This document shows positions 1-8,905 of a DNA stretch of 64,000 nt, piece after piece. The stretch comes from CBDIDH01 sp965277595 (GTDB lineage Bacteria > Planctomycetota > Planctomycetia > Isosphaerales > Isosphaeraceae), in NCBI GenBank assembly GCA_965277595.1, contig CBDIDH010000002.1:2666001-2730000 (forward strand), given 5' to 3'. The number at the start of each line of letters is the position of its first letter. The stretch's first letter is position 1. A model generated the notes under the pieces. It searched no databases, had not been told where the DNA came from, and saw only the letters and a program-made list of their open reading frames with translations. The position numbers and the translations under genes were made by a program.

Positions 1-1393
1 TCAGGCGACGTCCGTGCGACGAGCCGGGGGTCCAGATTCTCGGCTCGACCCGATCAAGAAACTCGCGACGGTTTGTCTTCTCAACCTCGGAGAGTCCAGC
101 AGGTTCGGCAGCCTCGCGGAGAAACTGGACAAGATCCCCCTGAGGGTCGATCGCCAGGACCGGGACGCCAAGGCGAATCGCTTCCTCGGCGACAACCTTG
201 GCCATCCAGGTCTTGCCGCTTCCCGCCGCGCCGACGACCGCCAGGTGCGTCGGCAAGATCGCCAGGGGCAGGGTAACCGGTGTCGATCCATCGGCGGTCG
301 AGCCGACCTGAAGAGCATCAAATGCCTTTGCCTTGATCGATTTCTCGGGTCCGGTCGGGTCGTCGACGGTGGTCGACTCGTCAACCTCAACGGCCCAGGC
401 GCGCTCCTCCGTTCGCGGCTCGACGACCCCGACCGCCGGGTCGTTCGCGACGACCGCTCCCGACGCGGAATTCGACCAGTGCGTGAGCCGGACTCCTTCG
501 TGCTTGGGGCCGAGCCGGTTCAGGCAATTCTTGTGCTTGTCCCACTTGCAGAGAGCGCAAAACGAAGGTTCACCGGGGGGTTTGAGGCCCTTCCCGGTCG
601 ACTCGTCGTAATGAACCCAACCGGCCATCGAGGCGAGCAGGTTGAACATCTTTTGCCGCTGGCCGTGAACCTTCTCCCAGGGAAGTTCGACCATCTCTCG
701 GGTCGGGTGGAGATAGAGCACGCCCACGTCGGCCTCGGTCCGGTACTGGACCTGATACATCAACGCATAAAGCGAGACCTGAAAGAGGTCGTTCCCCGGC
801 TCTCCGGCGGGCGTTAGCTTGTAGTCGACGATCCGGTGTCGTTCGGTCCGCCAGTCGTAAAAGACATAATCAAGGATACCCTTGACCCGGACCGACTCGC
901 CCGCGGGGCCGACATCAAAAGTCGCGTCAATCGAACGCTTCGGGTTGCCGAAGAGATGGCTGAGCACCTCGCCGGCCGCCTTGCCGCGCGTCAGGGCATC
1001 GGCGACGATGTCGGCCAGCTCTCGCATGTAAACGCCGACGGCCCGGATAAACGCCTGCTGCTGCGTCGCGGATCGAGCGGCGAGGTAATCCAGGTTCACG
1101 CAATTCTGATTGAGAAAGGCGCGAAGCCGATGCTCGATCGCCCGCGAGTCCGGCTCACCTTCGAGGGCCTTATGGACCTCAGGGGCGTCGAGCGCCTTGC
1201 GGTTAAACGAGGCGATCGCGGCATGAAAGAGGCTCCCACAGGCGGTCTCGTTGCCACCGGCCTTCCAGAGCCGCGTGACCGCCCTCGGCTTGAGGTTCAG
1301 GCGCCGGGTCTGCTCGGCGTCGAAGTACGAGATTCGAGGGCAGGTGGCCGCGACCCTGACCTCCGAGACACTGAACGTCGTGACCGCCGCCAT
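1..1393 (-). CDS. Cas4/RecB-like nuclease fused to HerA/FtsK-like ATPase (partial, runs off left edge)
   Basis: My own translation of the minus strand gives 464 codons from ATG at 1393 to the window edge with no stop. Residues about 1-300 look like a PD-(D/E)xK nuclease of the Cas4/AddB/RecB type: a Cys near residue 18 (TCPR), FHAAI near 57, GILDY near 174, DYKLT near 189, and a CALC...KNC cluster near 279-290. One N-terminal plus three C-terminal Cys is the pattern of a 4Fe-4S-stabilised nuclease. A linker follows, then a second domain with Walker A GAAGSGKTW (about 388) and a HerA-like AIDPQGDL strand (about 412). The rest of the ATPase lies outside the window. The start is 7 nt after the stop of the upstream ATPase gene, so the two are co-transcribed. 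Domain calls are from motifs only; the fusion is read directly from one open frame. Confidence 0.8.
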   Translation of the reverse strand, partial: MAAVTTFSVSEVRVAATCPRISYFDAEQTRRLNLKPRAVTRLWKAGGNETACGSLFHAAIASFNRKALDAPEVHKALEGEPDSRAIEHRLRAFLNQNCVNLDYLAARSATQQQAFIRAVGVYMRELADIVADALTRGKAAGEVLSHLFGNPKRSIDATFDVGPAGESVRVKGILDYVFYDWRTERHRIVDYKLTPAGEPGNDLFQVSLYALMYQVQYRTEADVGVLYLHPTREMVELPWEKVHGQRQKMFNLLASMAGWVHYDESTGKGLKPPGEPSFCALCKWDKHKNCLNRLGPKHEGVRLTHWSNSASGAVVANDPAVGVVEPRTEERAWAVEVDESTTVDDPTGPEKSIKAKAFDALQVGSTADGSTPVTLPLAILPTHLAVVGAAGSGKTWMAKVVAEEAIRLGVPVLAIDPQGDLVQFLREAAEPAGLSEVEKTNRREFLDRVEPRIWTPGSSHGRRL

Positions 1394-1400
1394 TGTGCCT

Positions 1401-3647
1401 CTACTTCCTGAGCAACAGGAACAGGTCGTCGTCTTGCGGGGTCGCGTGGATCAACCCCTCCTTGTGCATATTCTCGGCGATCGACTTGACCCGCGGCCGG
1501 GCCGGTTCGAAGGTCATCCTCGGTTCCTTCATCACCTTGACATACCCTTTCGCGATCGCCGAGGCCGTCGAGCCCATCATCCAGGCCAGTTGAGCCATGA
1601 TGTATTGCCGGACGTCCTTCTCGTCGAGCACGGCCAGAAGCGTTTCGACGACAGTCGCCTTCGGTCCGTCCTCGGTCAGGAGCGGGCGGAGCAAGGGGTG
1701 CGATCGATAGCGGTCCTTGCGATGATGCGAGGCGATCACCTCGGCCTCGGTCACCTGGCGGACCTTGCCGCGCGGATCTTCGATGTCCAGGTCGCCCGAT
1801 CGGGCCATGCCGACGACGTCACGCAGCGCATCGAGCGCGGCGTATTGTTCAAAGTTGATCTTGAGATGTTCAAATTTGTCGTGACCGAGTTGCTCCAGAC
1901 CTTTGTAATATTCCACCCCTTGAGGACCGACCTTGAGCGGCCTGCGCTCGTGGTCGGTGACGAGCAAGCGGTGGTCGGGCGGGTTCTCGACTTCCCAGAG
2001 CCGCCTGAGGGCGGCCGAGGCCGAGAGGCCGATGTTGGTCACGAAGAGAACGCCGGTGGTGACCTCCCGGGAATCGCCTTCGCGTTGCTCGCGGACGAGC
2101 AGGTCAAACGGCGGCAGCTTTCCCTTCGTCCCCTTGACTCGTTCCACGGCGCGCAAGGTATACGAAAGGCCGCTTGCCTGACAATCCTTGAGCAGCGACT
2201 CGACCAGACCCGTCAGGTTTCCCGCGTCGGGCGGCAGGCTCCCTGGTTGCAGGTGATGCTGCGAGACCTGCTCGGCGATCTTCTTGTCAACGATCTCGTC
2301 GATCCGTTCTTCCAGGGTTCGCGGATCGGGATCGGTTGGAACACTGCCTTTGTTCGGCCAGTGACTGAGCCAGGCGACGCCGCCAACCTCGCCGAGACGG
2401 CCTTGCTCTGTTTCCCAGGCGTCGCGCGCCCAGGTCAGAACGTCGCGGGTCTTGAACTCGATCACGTCGCCAAGTTGATTCGCGAGCCAGGTCTGGCCGA
2501 GAGGAAAGAGCGTGTCGGTAAGGACCTTTTTGCGGACCGGATCGACATCGAGGAAACGCTCGTGGAAGCGTTCGAGCCGGGCTTCCAGGATCTGCCGGGC
2601 CGCCGGCGCCGAGACTCGCTTCAAATCGACCATGTACTGGGCGATCCGGTCCCACGAGGCTTCGGGAATGATCTGGTTCTCCTTGAACGAGATCATCGTC
2701 TGCTTCACGCCCGAGCTGATCAAGAGGAGGTTCGCGCAATGGTCGAGCAGGGTGTGCAGAAACCGGCTGAGAACCGTGATCTTGTCGGGGTCCATGTTCT
2801 CAACCTGATCAATGCAGATGATGAACGGTTGCCGGCTGACGTGCGCCAGCCTTGCCAGCGCGATCAGGACCAGTTCCACCTCCCGATCGTCGTGAAGCAT
2901 CGCCGGTTCGTTCGCATCGACCCGGAAACCCAGGCGAGCGGCAAGCGTTGGGTCAACCTCATCGCCCGAGAGCCACGAGAGCGCCGACGTCGCCAGCAGT
3001 CTCCTTCCCGGTTCGTCGGCGCGATCGGGCCGGGCATACCGCCAGAACTGAAACAGGGTGTCATAGATCGACCCTGATTCCGACGACCTGACGAAACTCG
3101 CCCGATAGGCGGCGATCGCCTCGGGAATGCGCTCTTCAATCCGCTCCGTTGGCAATCCCGCCGCCTCCAGCGCATGGCGGATCGCGCGATCGACGAACCG
3201 GAAAAGCGGAGTTTCGTGAAGCGGGTGGCGATTCCCCTCGGTGACCCGGCTGACCACGTATTTTAACAGGTATCGAGCGAGGCGGTCGGGGTCAACGAGG
3301 ATATTGTTGATATAAACGTAACAGGCGCGCGGACCGCCGTTGACCTTTTCCGAAGACCATCGATAGAGCCTTGACAGCAAGTGACTCTTGCCGACCCCGG
3401 CTCCGCCGAGCAACGCGGCGCCGATGCCGAGGTTTTGACGATGAGCGTTACTGGCGAGCTTGACCAGGCGGTCAAAACCGTCGGCGTGGACGCTCGGCAC
3501 ATCGACGTCATAGACTGATGGCTCCAGCACCCGGCTGGCCGCGAACGGGTTGCTATCAAGCACGGCGCTGAAGAAGTCGTCGAGTCGGGTCGCGCTGACC
3601 CGCCCCCCTTCGGTTGGCTTCGTCGTCGACGCGGTAGACATCGGCAT
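1401..3647 (-). CDS. Large P-loop ATPase of the three-gene module
   Basis: 748 aa. Near residue 82 there is a Walker A (GGAGVGKSHLL), and near 278 a Walker B and sensor-like stretch (FIICIDQVENMD followed by LLLISSG). This resembles AAA/ORC-like or STAND-like ATPases. The C-terminal half (about 450-700) is a separate domain: a strand-rich segment (FDLLVRE, GVLFVTN, LLVTD) and then a helical segment ending in HHRKDRY...HPLL, which I cannot assign. The start ATG at 3647 overlaps the stop of the upstream gene (GTGATG), implying translational coupling; GTG 3650 and ATG 3641 are alternatives. The stop TAG is 7 nt from the next start. No transmembrane segment is seen. BREX BrxC/PglY is a possible distant comparison, but no BREX partner is visible. 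Confidence 0.8.
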   Translation of the reverse strand: MPMSTASTTKPTEGGRVSATRLDDFFSAVLDSNPFAASRVLEPSVYDVDVPSVHADGFDRLVKLASNAHRQNLGIGAALLGGAGVGKSHLLSRLYRWSSEKVNGGPRACYVYINNILVDPDRLARYLLKYVVSRVTEGNRHPLHETPLFRFVDRAIRHALEAAGLPTERIEERIPEAIAAYRASFVRSSESGSIYDTLFQFWRYARPDRADEPGRRLLATSALSWLSGDEVDPTLAARLGFRVDANEPAMLHDDREVELVLIALARLAHVSRQPFIICIDQVENMDPDKITVLSRFLHTLLDHCANLLLISSGVKQTMISFKENQIIPEASWDRIAQYMVDLKRVSAPAARQILEARLERFHERFLDVDPVRKKVLTDTLFPLGQTWLANQLGDVIEFKTRDVLTWARDAWETEQGRLGEVGGVAWLSHWPNKGSVPTDPDPRTLEERIDEIVDKKIAEQVSQHHLQPGSLPPDAGNLTGLVESLLKDCQASGLSYTLRAVERVKGTKGKLPPFDLLVREQREGDSREVTTGVLFVTNIGLSASAALRRLWEVENPPDHRLLVTDHERRPLKVGPQGVEYYKGLEQLGHDKFEHLKINFEQYAALDALRDVVGMARSGDLDIEDPRGKVRQVTEAEVIASHHRKDRYRSHPLLRPLLTEDGPKATVVETLLAVLDEKDVRQYIMAQLAWMMGSTASAIAKGYVKVMKEPRMTFEPARPRVKSIAENMHKEGLIHATPQDDDLFLLLRK

Positions 3648-4738
3648 CACCCCCGGGAGACGTAAATCAGTAACGATCCCGACTCGCGCAGTCCGGCCTC
3701 GCGCTCCTCCGTGGTCAACGTTCCGTGCAATCCTTCATGGCTGTTGAGCGAGAACTCGCCGAGCAGTCGTAACGCCCGAAGCCCGGCGTCAAACTCGTTC
3801 CGATCGGCCCAGCCCATCGCCCCGCGCAGGTCGACCAGCTTCACGAAGTTCGTCGCCCCGTTCTGACGATCAATCTTTCGAAATGCCTCGCGGAAGGCTT
3901 CGGCGAAAGCAAGTTTTGGTCGCGTCGGCACGTCGAGCGGTTCGTCGTCCATCGGTGCCGTCATCGGCACGACCTTCTCGGCTGGGTCAGACTCTCGTGG
4001 CTTGATCCTCGACAGGAAAAAGAGAGGCTTTTTGTTGTTCAAAACCCAGGAAAATTCGCTGGGCAACGCCTGTCGCATTTCAGGTTGACCGAGCGCCTCG
4101 CTGATCCGGGTTTGAAGATCTTTATGAAACTTCTTATTGATCTCTGTGACCGTGAATGCAAGCGTCTCGGCCGAATCACTGTGACCGCTCGAAAGGCTCA
4201 AAAGCGCGTATCGCAGGAGCGCGGGGAGGATCGTCGTCTGGTCGCCGTCCAGGTCGCTTTTGAAGACGACGGGAGCGTTAAGCAGAGGCTTTCCCACGAC
4301 CACGGCCACGTCGGTCATCGCTTGCTGGCCGACGGCCTTGGTCAATGCGGTATTCGCGGGGTTATCGCAAAGCTCGGCGAGACGCGCCAGCGTCGGCGGA
4401 TAAGCCTCGGCGCCGAGTCGCTTCTGGGATTCGAGGACAAGGACCAATCTCTGGGCCAGAGCCGGCTTCGGCGGGATGTCGCGAGTGAAGTAGACCGGCG
4501 AATCGAGCGAGGGGGTCCTGCCGATTTTCTCGGTGACCGTGGCCTCGGCCGTGAACGACTTCTTGCCGACGGCTTTGAGCACCGCGGGCGAATCGGCCGA
4601 GGCGCCCGCCGCTTCCGCCAGAGCGCGAAGGGTCGGCGGATAGGCGTCTCCGCCGACGTTGCGCCGCGACCGGAGAAGCGAGAGCATCGACTGGGCCAGA
4701 ACCTCGACCGCGTCGGCCTTTTTTGCCTTGGTCGTCAT
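3647..4738 (-). CDS. First gene of the three-gene module: duplicated-module protein of unknown function
   Basis: 363 aa, not recognised as a named family. The N-terminal 150 residues are an internal tandem duplication: each copy has a helical LAQ..L..L.S.. segment, a G.(A)YPPTL.RLAEL segment, then a KAVG(K/Q) segment and a short strand. The middle is helical. The C-terminus (about 290-363) looks like a winged helix (LRGAMGWADRNEFDAGL, then EGLHGTLT and LLIYVSRG). Start chosen at ATG 4738 because GAGGAAG sits 4-10 nt upstream; an extension to 4801 has no such site. The stop overlaps the ATPase start. The duplication and the winged helix suggest a DNA- or peptide-reading subunit, which is inference. 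No homologous catalytic motif is visible. Confidence 0.7.
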   Translation of the reverse strand: MTTKAKKADAVEVLAQSMLSLLRSRRNVGGDAYPPTLRALAEAAGASADSPAVLKAVGKKSFTAEATVTEKIGRTPSLDSPVYFTRDIPPKPALAQRLVLVLESQKRLGAEAYPPTLARLAELCDNPANTALTKAVGQQAMTDVAVVVGKPLLNAPVVFKSDLDGDQTTILPALLRYALLSLSSGHSDSAETLAFTVTEINKKFHKDLQTRISEALGQPEMRQALPSEFSWVLNNKKPLFFLSRIKPRESDPAEKVVPMTAPMDDEPLDVPTRPKLAFAEAFREAFRKIDRQNGATNFVKLVDLRGAMGWADRNEFDAGLRALRLLGEFSLNSHEGLHGTLTTEEREAGLRESGSLLIYVSRG

Positions 4739-5211
4739 CGTCTTCCTCAACGGAATGGGTCGGCATCGTCTCGGCGAGGCCAGACGCGCGAAGGGGGCCA
4801 TTGAGATCGGAAACGAGGGTCACGTCCAGGTTGCCAGTTCGTGTTTTCCACGAAGATCCAACGACGTCAAACGCTCATTTGACGACAAGCCGGAACCAGT
4901 CTAACGTAACGGAGATCGAATGCCAACGAATCTTGAGAAATCGTTCATGACCGGTCGTCAGCACACATGATCGTTGACGATTCCCGCTGATCCTGCCTCG
5001 ATCGCCTCGTCGGACCTGCCCCGGATTGCGAGACATGCCTCACGGACTTCGCGTCCGCATTGAAGAGAGGAAATGACGACCGAGAGCACGAAGGTCTTTC
5101 GAGGGCTCGACGGCCTCGGTATCCTCGCCCCTGGGCGACCTCAAAAGGCTATCAAAAGGCGATCCGTCGCCCGCGATCATTCCGGAATCACGTCGACGAG
5201 GTACCGCGCTG
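4739..5211. other. Divergent intergenic region
   Basis: 473 bases between the divergent starts of the three-gene module (minus) and the sulfatase (plus). It must carry promoters for both. I see no convincing -35/-10 pair, no large palindrome and no small gene with a ribosome binding site. Confidence 0.4.
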
Positions 5212-6837
5212 ATGAAAATGCCAGCCGCCTGGCTCTGTTTTTTGATCGGGATCGGAAACCTTGGCCTTGTATTGCCGACCAGGGCCGACGATCGGCCGAA
5301 TATCGTGGTCGTGCTGGTTGACGACCTCGGTTTTTCCGATATCGGGCCGTACGGGAGTGAGGTCCCCACGCCCAACCTCGACCGTCTCGCCGCGCGGGGC
5401 GTGCGGTTCACCCAGGCGTATAACGCGGCGCGTTGCAGTCCCACCCGGGCCTCGCTCTTGACGGGTCTTTATCCGCATCAGGCCGGGATGGGCTGGCTCG
5501 ATAACCGGGTCGAACCGAATTCCAAAGGAATTCGCGGCAAGCTCTTGCCCCGATCGGTGACGATCGCCGAGGTTCTGGGCCAGGCCGGTTATTTCACGGC
5601 GATGACCGGGAAGTGGCACCTCGGCCAGCAGCACGGTTGCACACCCTGGAACCGCGGCTTTCAGCGGTCGCTCAACTCGCGCTATGGCGAGGTCTACTTC
5701 CCCAGGGAAGAGGGCGCTCCAGGTACTCAGACGCTCTTTCTAAACGGCCGCGAAATTCCCAAGGATTCGCCCGAGTTCGGCAAGGACTGGTACTCGACCG
5801 ACCTCTTCACCGACTGGGGCCTGAAGTTCGTCGACGAGGCCCGCGCCGAGAAGAAGCCCTTTTTCCTTTACCTCGCCCAGGGGGCCGTTCACTTCCCGCT
5901 TCGCGCTCCGGCCGAGACGATCGCCAAATATCGGGGCCAATATCTCAAAGGGTGGGACAACCTCCGCGACCAGCGCTACGCCAAACAGATTTCCACGGGC
6001 CTGATCGACCCCCAATGGTCCCTCTCTCCGCGCCCGCCCGAAGTGCCCGCCTGGGCCTCGCGTCCGCAAGACAGAAAAGAGCGGTTTGACGAGATCATGG
6101 CCGTTTACGCGGCGATGATCGAGCGGATCGACATCGGCATGGGCACCCTGATGGATGGCCTGGAGAGCAGGGGAGTGCTCGACAACACCCTGATCCTCTT
6201 CCTTAGCGATAACGGCGGCAATGCCGAAGGGGGTCCGCCGGGCGTGACCCGAGGCGAGGGACCGATCGGCGGCCCGAATTCGCACGTCAAGCTCGGCATG
6301 GACTGGGCGACACTCGCCAATACGCCCTTCCGCCGCTACAAGCACTTCACCCACGAAGGCGGGATCAGCACTCCGCTCATCGCCCACTGGCCGGCGGGCA
6401 TTCCGGCCGACCGTCGAGGTTCCTGGGCGAAACAGCCGGTCCACCTGATCGACGTGATGGCGACGGCCGTGAACCTCGCCGGCGCGACGTACCCGCGCGA
6501 GTTCAACGGCCACGAAATCGAGCCAATGCAGGGCGTGAGCCTTCGGCCGGCTTTTGAAGGCAAGGCGATCGGCCGCGAGGAGCCGATTTTCTGGGAACAC
6601 GAAGGGAACAAGGCCGTTCGCGACGGCAAGTGGAAACTCGTGCTTCGCGACAAGCAACCCTGGCAGCTTTTCAATATGGACGTCGATCGAACCGAGTTGC
6701 ACGACCTGATCGGGCAGGAACGCGAACGTGCCTCCCAGATGGAATCGGCATGGAACGACTGGGCCAGGCGGACTTACGTCGACACCTGGCCCGGTCCCGA
6801 TCACACCGACTGGGGTGAGGATATCCGATCGCGCTGA
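5212..6837 (+). CDS. Secreted type I sulfatase (arylsulfatase family)
   Basis: 541 aa. A signal peptide (MKMPAAWLC... to about residue 25) is followed by the sulfatase fold: metal-binding VLVDDLGFSDIG near residue 35, the CSPTR sulfatase signature near 75 (the Cys that is converted to formylglycine), MTGKWHLGQ near 135, and a SDNGGN metal site near 330. It should hydrolyse a sulfate ester, probably on a polysaccharide, outside the cytoplasm. The Cys-type signature needs a formylglycine-generating enzyme, which is not in this window. Start supported by GAGG upstream. It faces the next gene tail to tail with only 12 bases between and no hairpin. The substrate cannot be told from sequence. Confidence 0.95.
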   Translation: MKMPAAWLCFLIGIGNLGLVLPTRADDRPNIVVVLVDDLGFSDIGPYGSEVPTPNLDRLAARGVRFTQAYNAARCSPTRASLLTGLYPHQAGMGWLDNRVEPNSKGIRGKLLPRSVTIAEVLGQAGYFTAMTGKWHLGQQHGCTPWNRGFQRSLNSRYGEVYFPREEGAPGTQTLFLNGREIPKDSPEFGKDWYSTDLFTDWGLKFVDEARAEKKPFFLYLAQGAVHFPLRAPAETIAKYRGQYLKGWDNLRDQRYAKQISTGLIDPQWSLSPRPPEVPAWASRPQDRKERFDEIMAVYAAMIERIDIGMGTLMDGLESRGVLDNTLILFLSDNGGNAEGGPPGVTRGEGPIGGPNSHVKLGMDWATLANTPFRRYKHFTHEGGISTPLIAHWPAGIPADRRGSWAKQPVHLIDVMATAVNLAGATYPREFNGHEIEPMQGVSLRPAFEGKAIGREEPIFWEHEGNKAVRDGKWKLVLRDKQPWQLFNMDVDRTELHDLIGQERERASQMESAWNDWARRTYVDTWPGPDHTDWGEDIRSR

Positions 6838-6849
6838 CCTTTTCCGAGA

Positions 6850-7434
6850 CTACTTGCAGTTGCAGAAGAAGAGATGATGGCACGACTTCTTCTGCGGAAT
6901 CAAGATCTGCACCGGGGTCGCCATCACGGCGGTTGTCGTGGGGGCAACCGTTTGAACCTGCGGAGCCAAAGCGACCGTCGGCGTCGCAACCTGAACGTAC
7001 TGAACCGTTTGCACCGGCGCGGCCGCGATCTGATAGGTCTGAACCGGCGCCGGGGCCGTGGCAAGCTGGAAGGTCATCGTCTGTGCCGGGGCCGAGGCAA
7101 GCTGGAAGGTCATCGTCGGCGCGGGAGTGGGTGCCGTGGCAACCGTCGGCGCGGGGGGCGGGGCTGGGGCTGGTGCCGCAACCGACTGAAGAGCCGGGGT
7201 TTGTGGCGAGGGCGACTGCGTTGCTGGAGCCTGGGCCGTCGATGGAGCCGGGGCCTGAGGTTGAGTCTGGGCGGCCTGTACCTGTTGCGGCTGAACGATA
7301 TAGCCCTGAACGACGTCGTAGCAGATCGTGTTCTTGTGGTGGCCGGCATGGCCAGGTGTCGACAACAGCACGGCGCTGGCGAATCCGAAGAGGCCCAGAA
7401 TCCAAGGCCCGCGCTTGACGTTCCGTCCCGACAT
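6850..7434 (-). CDS. Small secreted Ala/Pro/Gln-rich protein with Cys/His C-terminus
   Basis: 194 aa from the ATG with GGGGAG 6 nt upstream (an upstream in-frame start at 7479 adds 15 residues that do not look like a signal). N-terminal signal peptide (WILGLFGFASAVLL...GHA). Most of the protein is low-complexity Ala, Pro, Gln, Val and Thr with repeats such as MTFQLA(S/T)APA. The last residues, KKSCHHLFFCNCK, hold three Cys and two His. No enzymatic domain is visible. The same layout (signal, low-complexity middle, Cys/His tail) is seen in the protein encoded at 11541-12890. Function unknown; an envelope or matrix role is a guess. Confidence 0.75.
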   Translation of the reverse strand: MSGRNVKRGPWILGLFGFASAVLLSTPGHAGHHKNTICYDVVQGYIVQPQQVQAAQTQPQAPAPSTAQAPATQSPSPQTPALQSVAAPAPAPPPAPTVATAPTPAPTMTFQLASAPAQTMTFQLATAPAPVQTYQIAAAPVQTVQYVQVATPTVALAPQVQTVAPTTTAVMATPVQILIPQKKSCHHLFFCNCK

Positions 7435-7833
7435 GAGAAACTCCCCTTCTATCGATCGGTCGCGCCCGAAAGTTTTCATCGAGCCCGCCAGACGCCCACG
7501 AACGAGGCCGGGTCACGACCGCCCGGGCGGCTCCTCGAAACCTAGGCGAGTATATCTCAGCAACAGGCTTCATGAGGCTCGCGAACAAATTTTGAAGAAG
7601 GTCCGCGCGTCTTGAGAAATACCCTCGATTTTCAGAAAATTACCAGCGCCACCGCGTTGACAGTGTAAAATTGGGTCTACGTGCTGTTTCTTGACAGCAC
7701 GCGTAATCCAGAGGATCGGGGCCGTCGTTGCGGGCTGGAAGGTGGCGTCCTCGTTTCCAGGCCAAAGTAAAGATCAGGACCCAACGGCCTCGTCACGGCG
7801 AAGGCGCAACGTCAAGCGAAGAGGAACATCTCG
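7435..7833. other. Divergent intergenic region with a small stem-loop
   Basis: 399 bases between divergent secreted-protein genes. An 8-bp stem with a 6-base loop lies at 7680-7701 (CGTGCTGT/ACAGCACG). TTGACA occurs at 7657 and again within the stem-loop at 7691, but neither has a good -10 at the usual distance, so no promoter is called. Confidence 0.35.
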
Positions 7834-8826
7834 ATGCGGACAACCTTCCTGGTAAACCGACTGACCTTTTGCATCGCCGCGTTCCTGGGGCCAATCCTCC
7901 TCGGCACGGAGGCAAGCGCGGGGGGCCTTTTCTGGCCGCACAACGGCTACAGTCAGACAACCCGAATCCGGGGACAGTATCCCGCGACCGCAACGACGAT
8001 CGTTCCGGCGACGTCAGGCGTTGTTCAACCTGGGTCGTTGCTCCCCCCTTTGCAGATGGTTCAATTTGCTCCGGGTCAGACCGCGCAGAGCCTGGCGCAA
8101 CCTGGTCAATTGCTGCAATACACTGGAACCCAGCCGAATCTCTCGGCCGGATCATCGGGAACCGTCCTGATGCTTCAAACCGGGCAGACACTCAACACGG
8201 CACCCCAGGGTAACGGAATCATCTCACTGTCCACATCGCCCACCGACCCGGTTGGTCCCAATGACTCCGTCTTCCTGGCCGCGATCTCACAGAACAACGG
8301 CTTCTTCCAGAATATCGAGAAATTTGTTCAGGGCCAGCTTCAGGACCTCTTGAACGGCCGCGGTCAGGGGTTGAGCAACACCGAGCTTGAGGCCATCCTT
8401 CTGGGACTCGTGAAGGCGGCTCTGCCTCCCCAGTTCAGCGCCTTCGCTCCCGAAATCACGAAGGCGGCCGAACTGATCATTCAGCGAATCATCCATCGGA
8501 TCGTCTCCAACAACCGACCCGCGCAGAACCCAGCCCCGAACCAGAACACAAATCCTCCCGGTTCGCAAAATGGCCTTCCGTTTCCGTCGCCGAACAACGG
8601 AGGCGGCAACGGCGGAGCCTTCACGTTTGAGGTTTCCGGACGGATCGTCCTCACGCCCGTCTCCGGGAACACCCCCGCCGTGACGCCCCCCCCGAAAGCC
8701 GACGCGACCCCGAATCCGAACACGAACCCCAACACGAACCCCGCGAACACCACGCCCAGCAACCCGGCAAGCATCCTGAATAACCCTAAGAACGAGGCGC
8801 AGCCGGCGCCGCATCCCACGCGTTAA
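7834..8826 (+). CDS. Secreted hypothetical protein with Asn/Pro-rich tail
   Basis: 330 aa. Signal peptide (RLTFCIAAFLGPILLG...ASA), a Gln/Pro/Ser-rich region to about 150, a helical middle (FFQNIEKFVQGQLQDLL through IIQRIIHRIV, about 155-230), and a C-terminal tail of Asn, Pro and Thr (NPNTNPNTNPAN). GAGGAA lies upstream of the start. It ends just before a strong terminator at 8851. I do not recognise a family. Probably a surface or periplasmic protein specific to planctomycetes. Confidence 0.75.
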   Translation: MRTTFLVNRLTFCIAAFLGPILLGTEASAGGLFWPHNGYSQTTRIRGQYPATATTIVPATSGVVQPGSLLPPLQMVQFAPGQTAQSLAQPGQLLQYTGTQPNLSAGSSGTVLMLQTGQTLNTAPQGNGIISLSTSPTDPVGPNDSVFLAAISQNNGFFQNIEKFVQGQLQDLLNGRGQGLSNTELEAILLGLVKAALPPQFSAFAPEITKAAELIIQRIIHRIVSNNRPAQNPAPNQNTNPPGSQNGLPFPSPNNGGGNGGAFTFEVSGRIVLTPVSGNTPAVTPPPKADATPNPNTNPNTNPANTTPSNPASILNNPKNEAQPAPHPTR

Positions 8827-8850
8827 AACGTTCAGGGCCGACGATCAATC

Positions 8851-8895
8851 AACGGGCCACGATTCCTTAACCTGGGAATCGTGGCCCGTTTTTTT
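8851..8895. terminator. Bidirectional rho-independent terminator
   Basis: A perfect 16-bp stem (8851-8866 with 8875-8890, loop 8867-8874) followed by a T run to 8895. It separates the convergent genes ending at 8826 and 8906. The plus-strand T tract is the stronger one. Confidence 0.93.
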
Positions 8896-8905
8896 GTTTC
8901 TGGTT

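Noticed and set aside
1251..3077. 608-aa open frame on the plus strand
   Set aside because: It is antisense to the ATPase gene, lacks motifs and a ribosome site, and is explained by high GC.
1..4738. A known BREX, Dnd/Ssp or DISARM system
   Set aside because: No methyltransferase, phosphatase PglZ, cysteine desulfurase or helicase partner seen; only a general ATPase resemblance.
7657..7701. Promoter pairs built on TTGACA
   Set aside because: No -10 at 16-18 bases from either copy; the second lies in a stem-loop.
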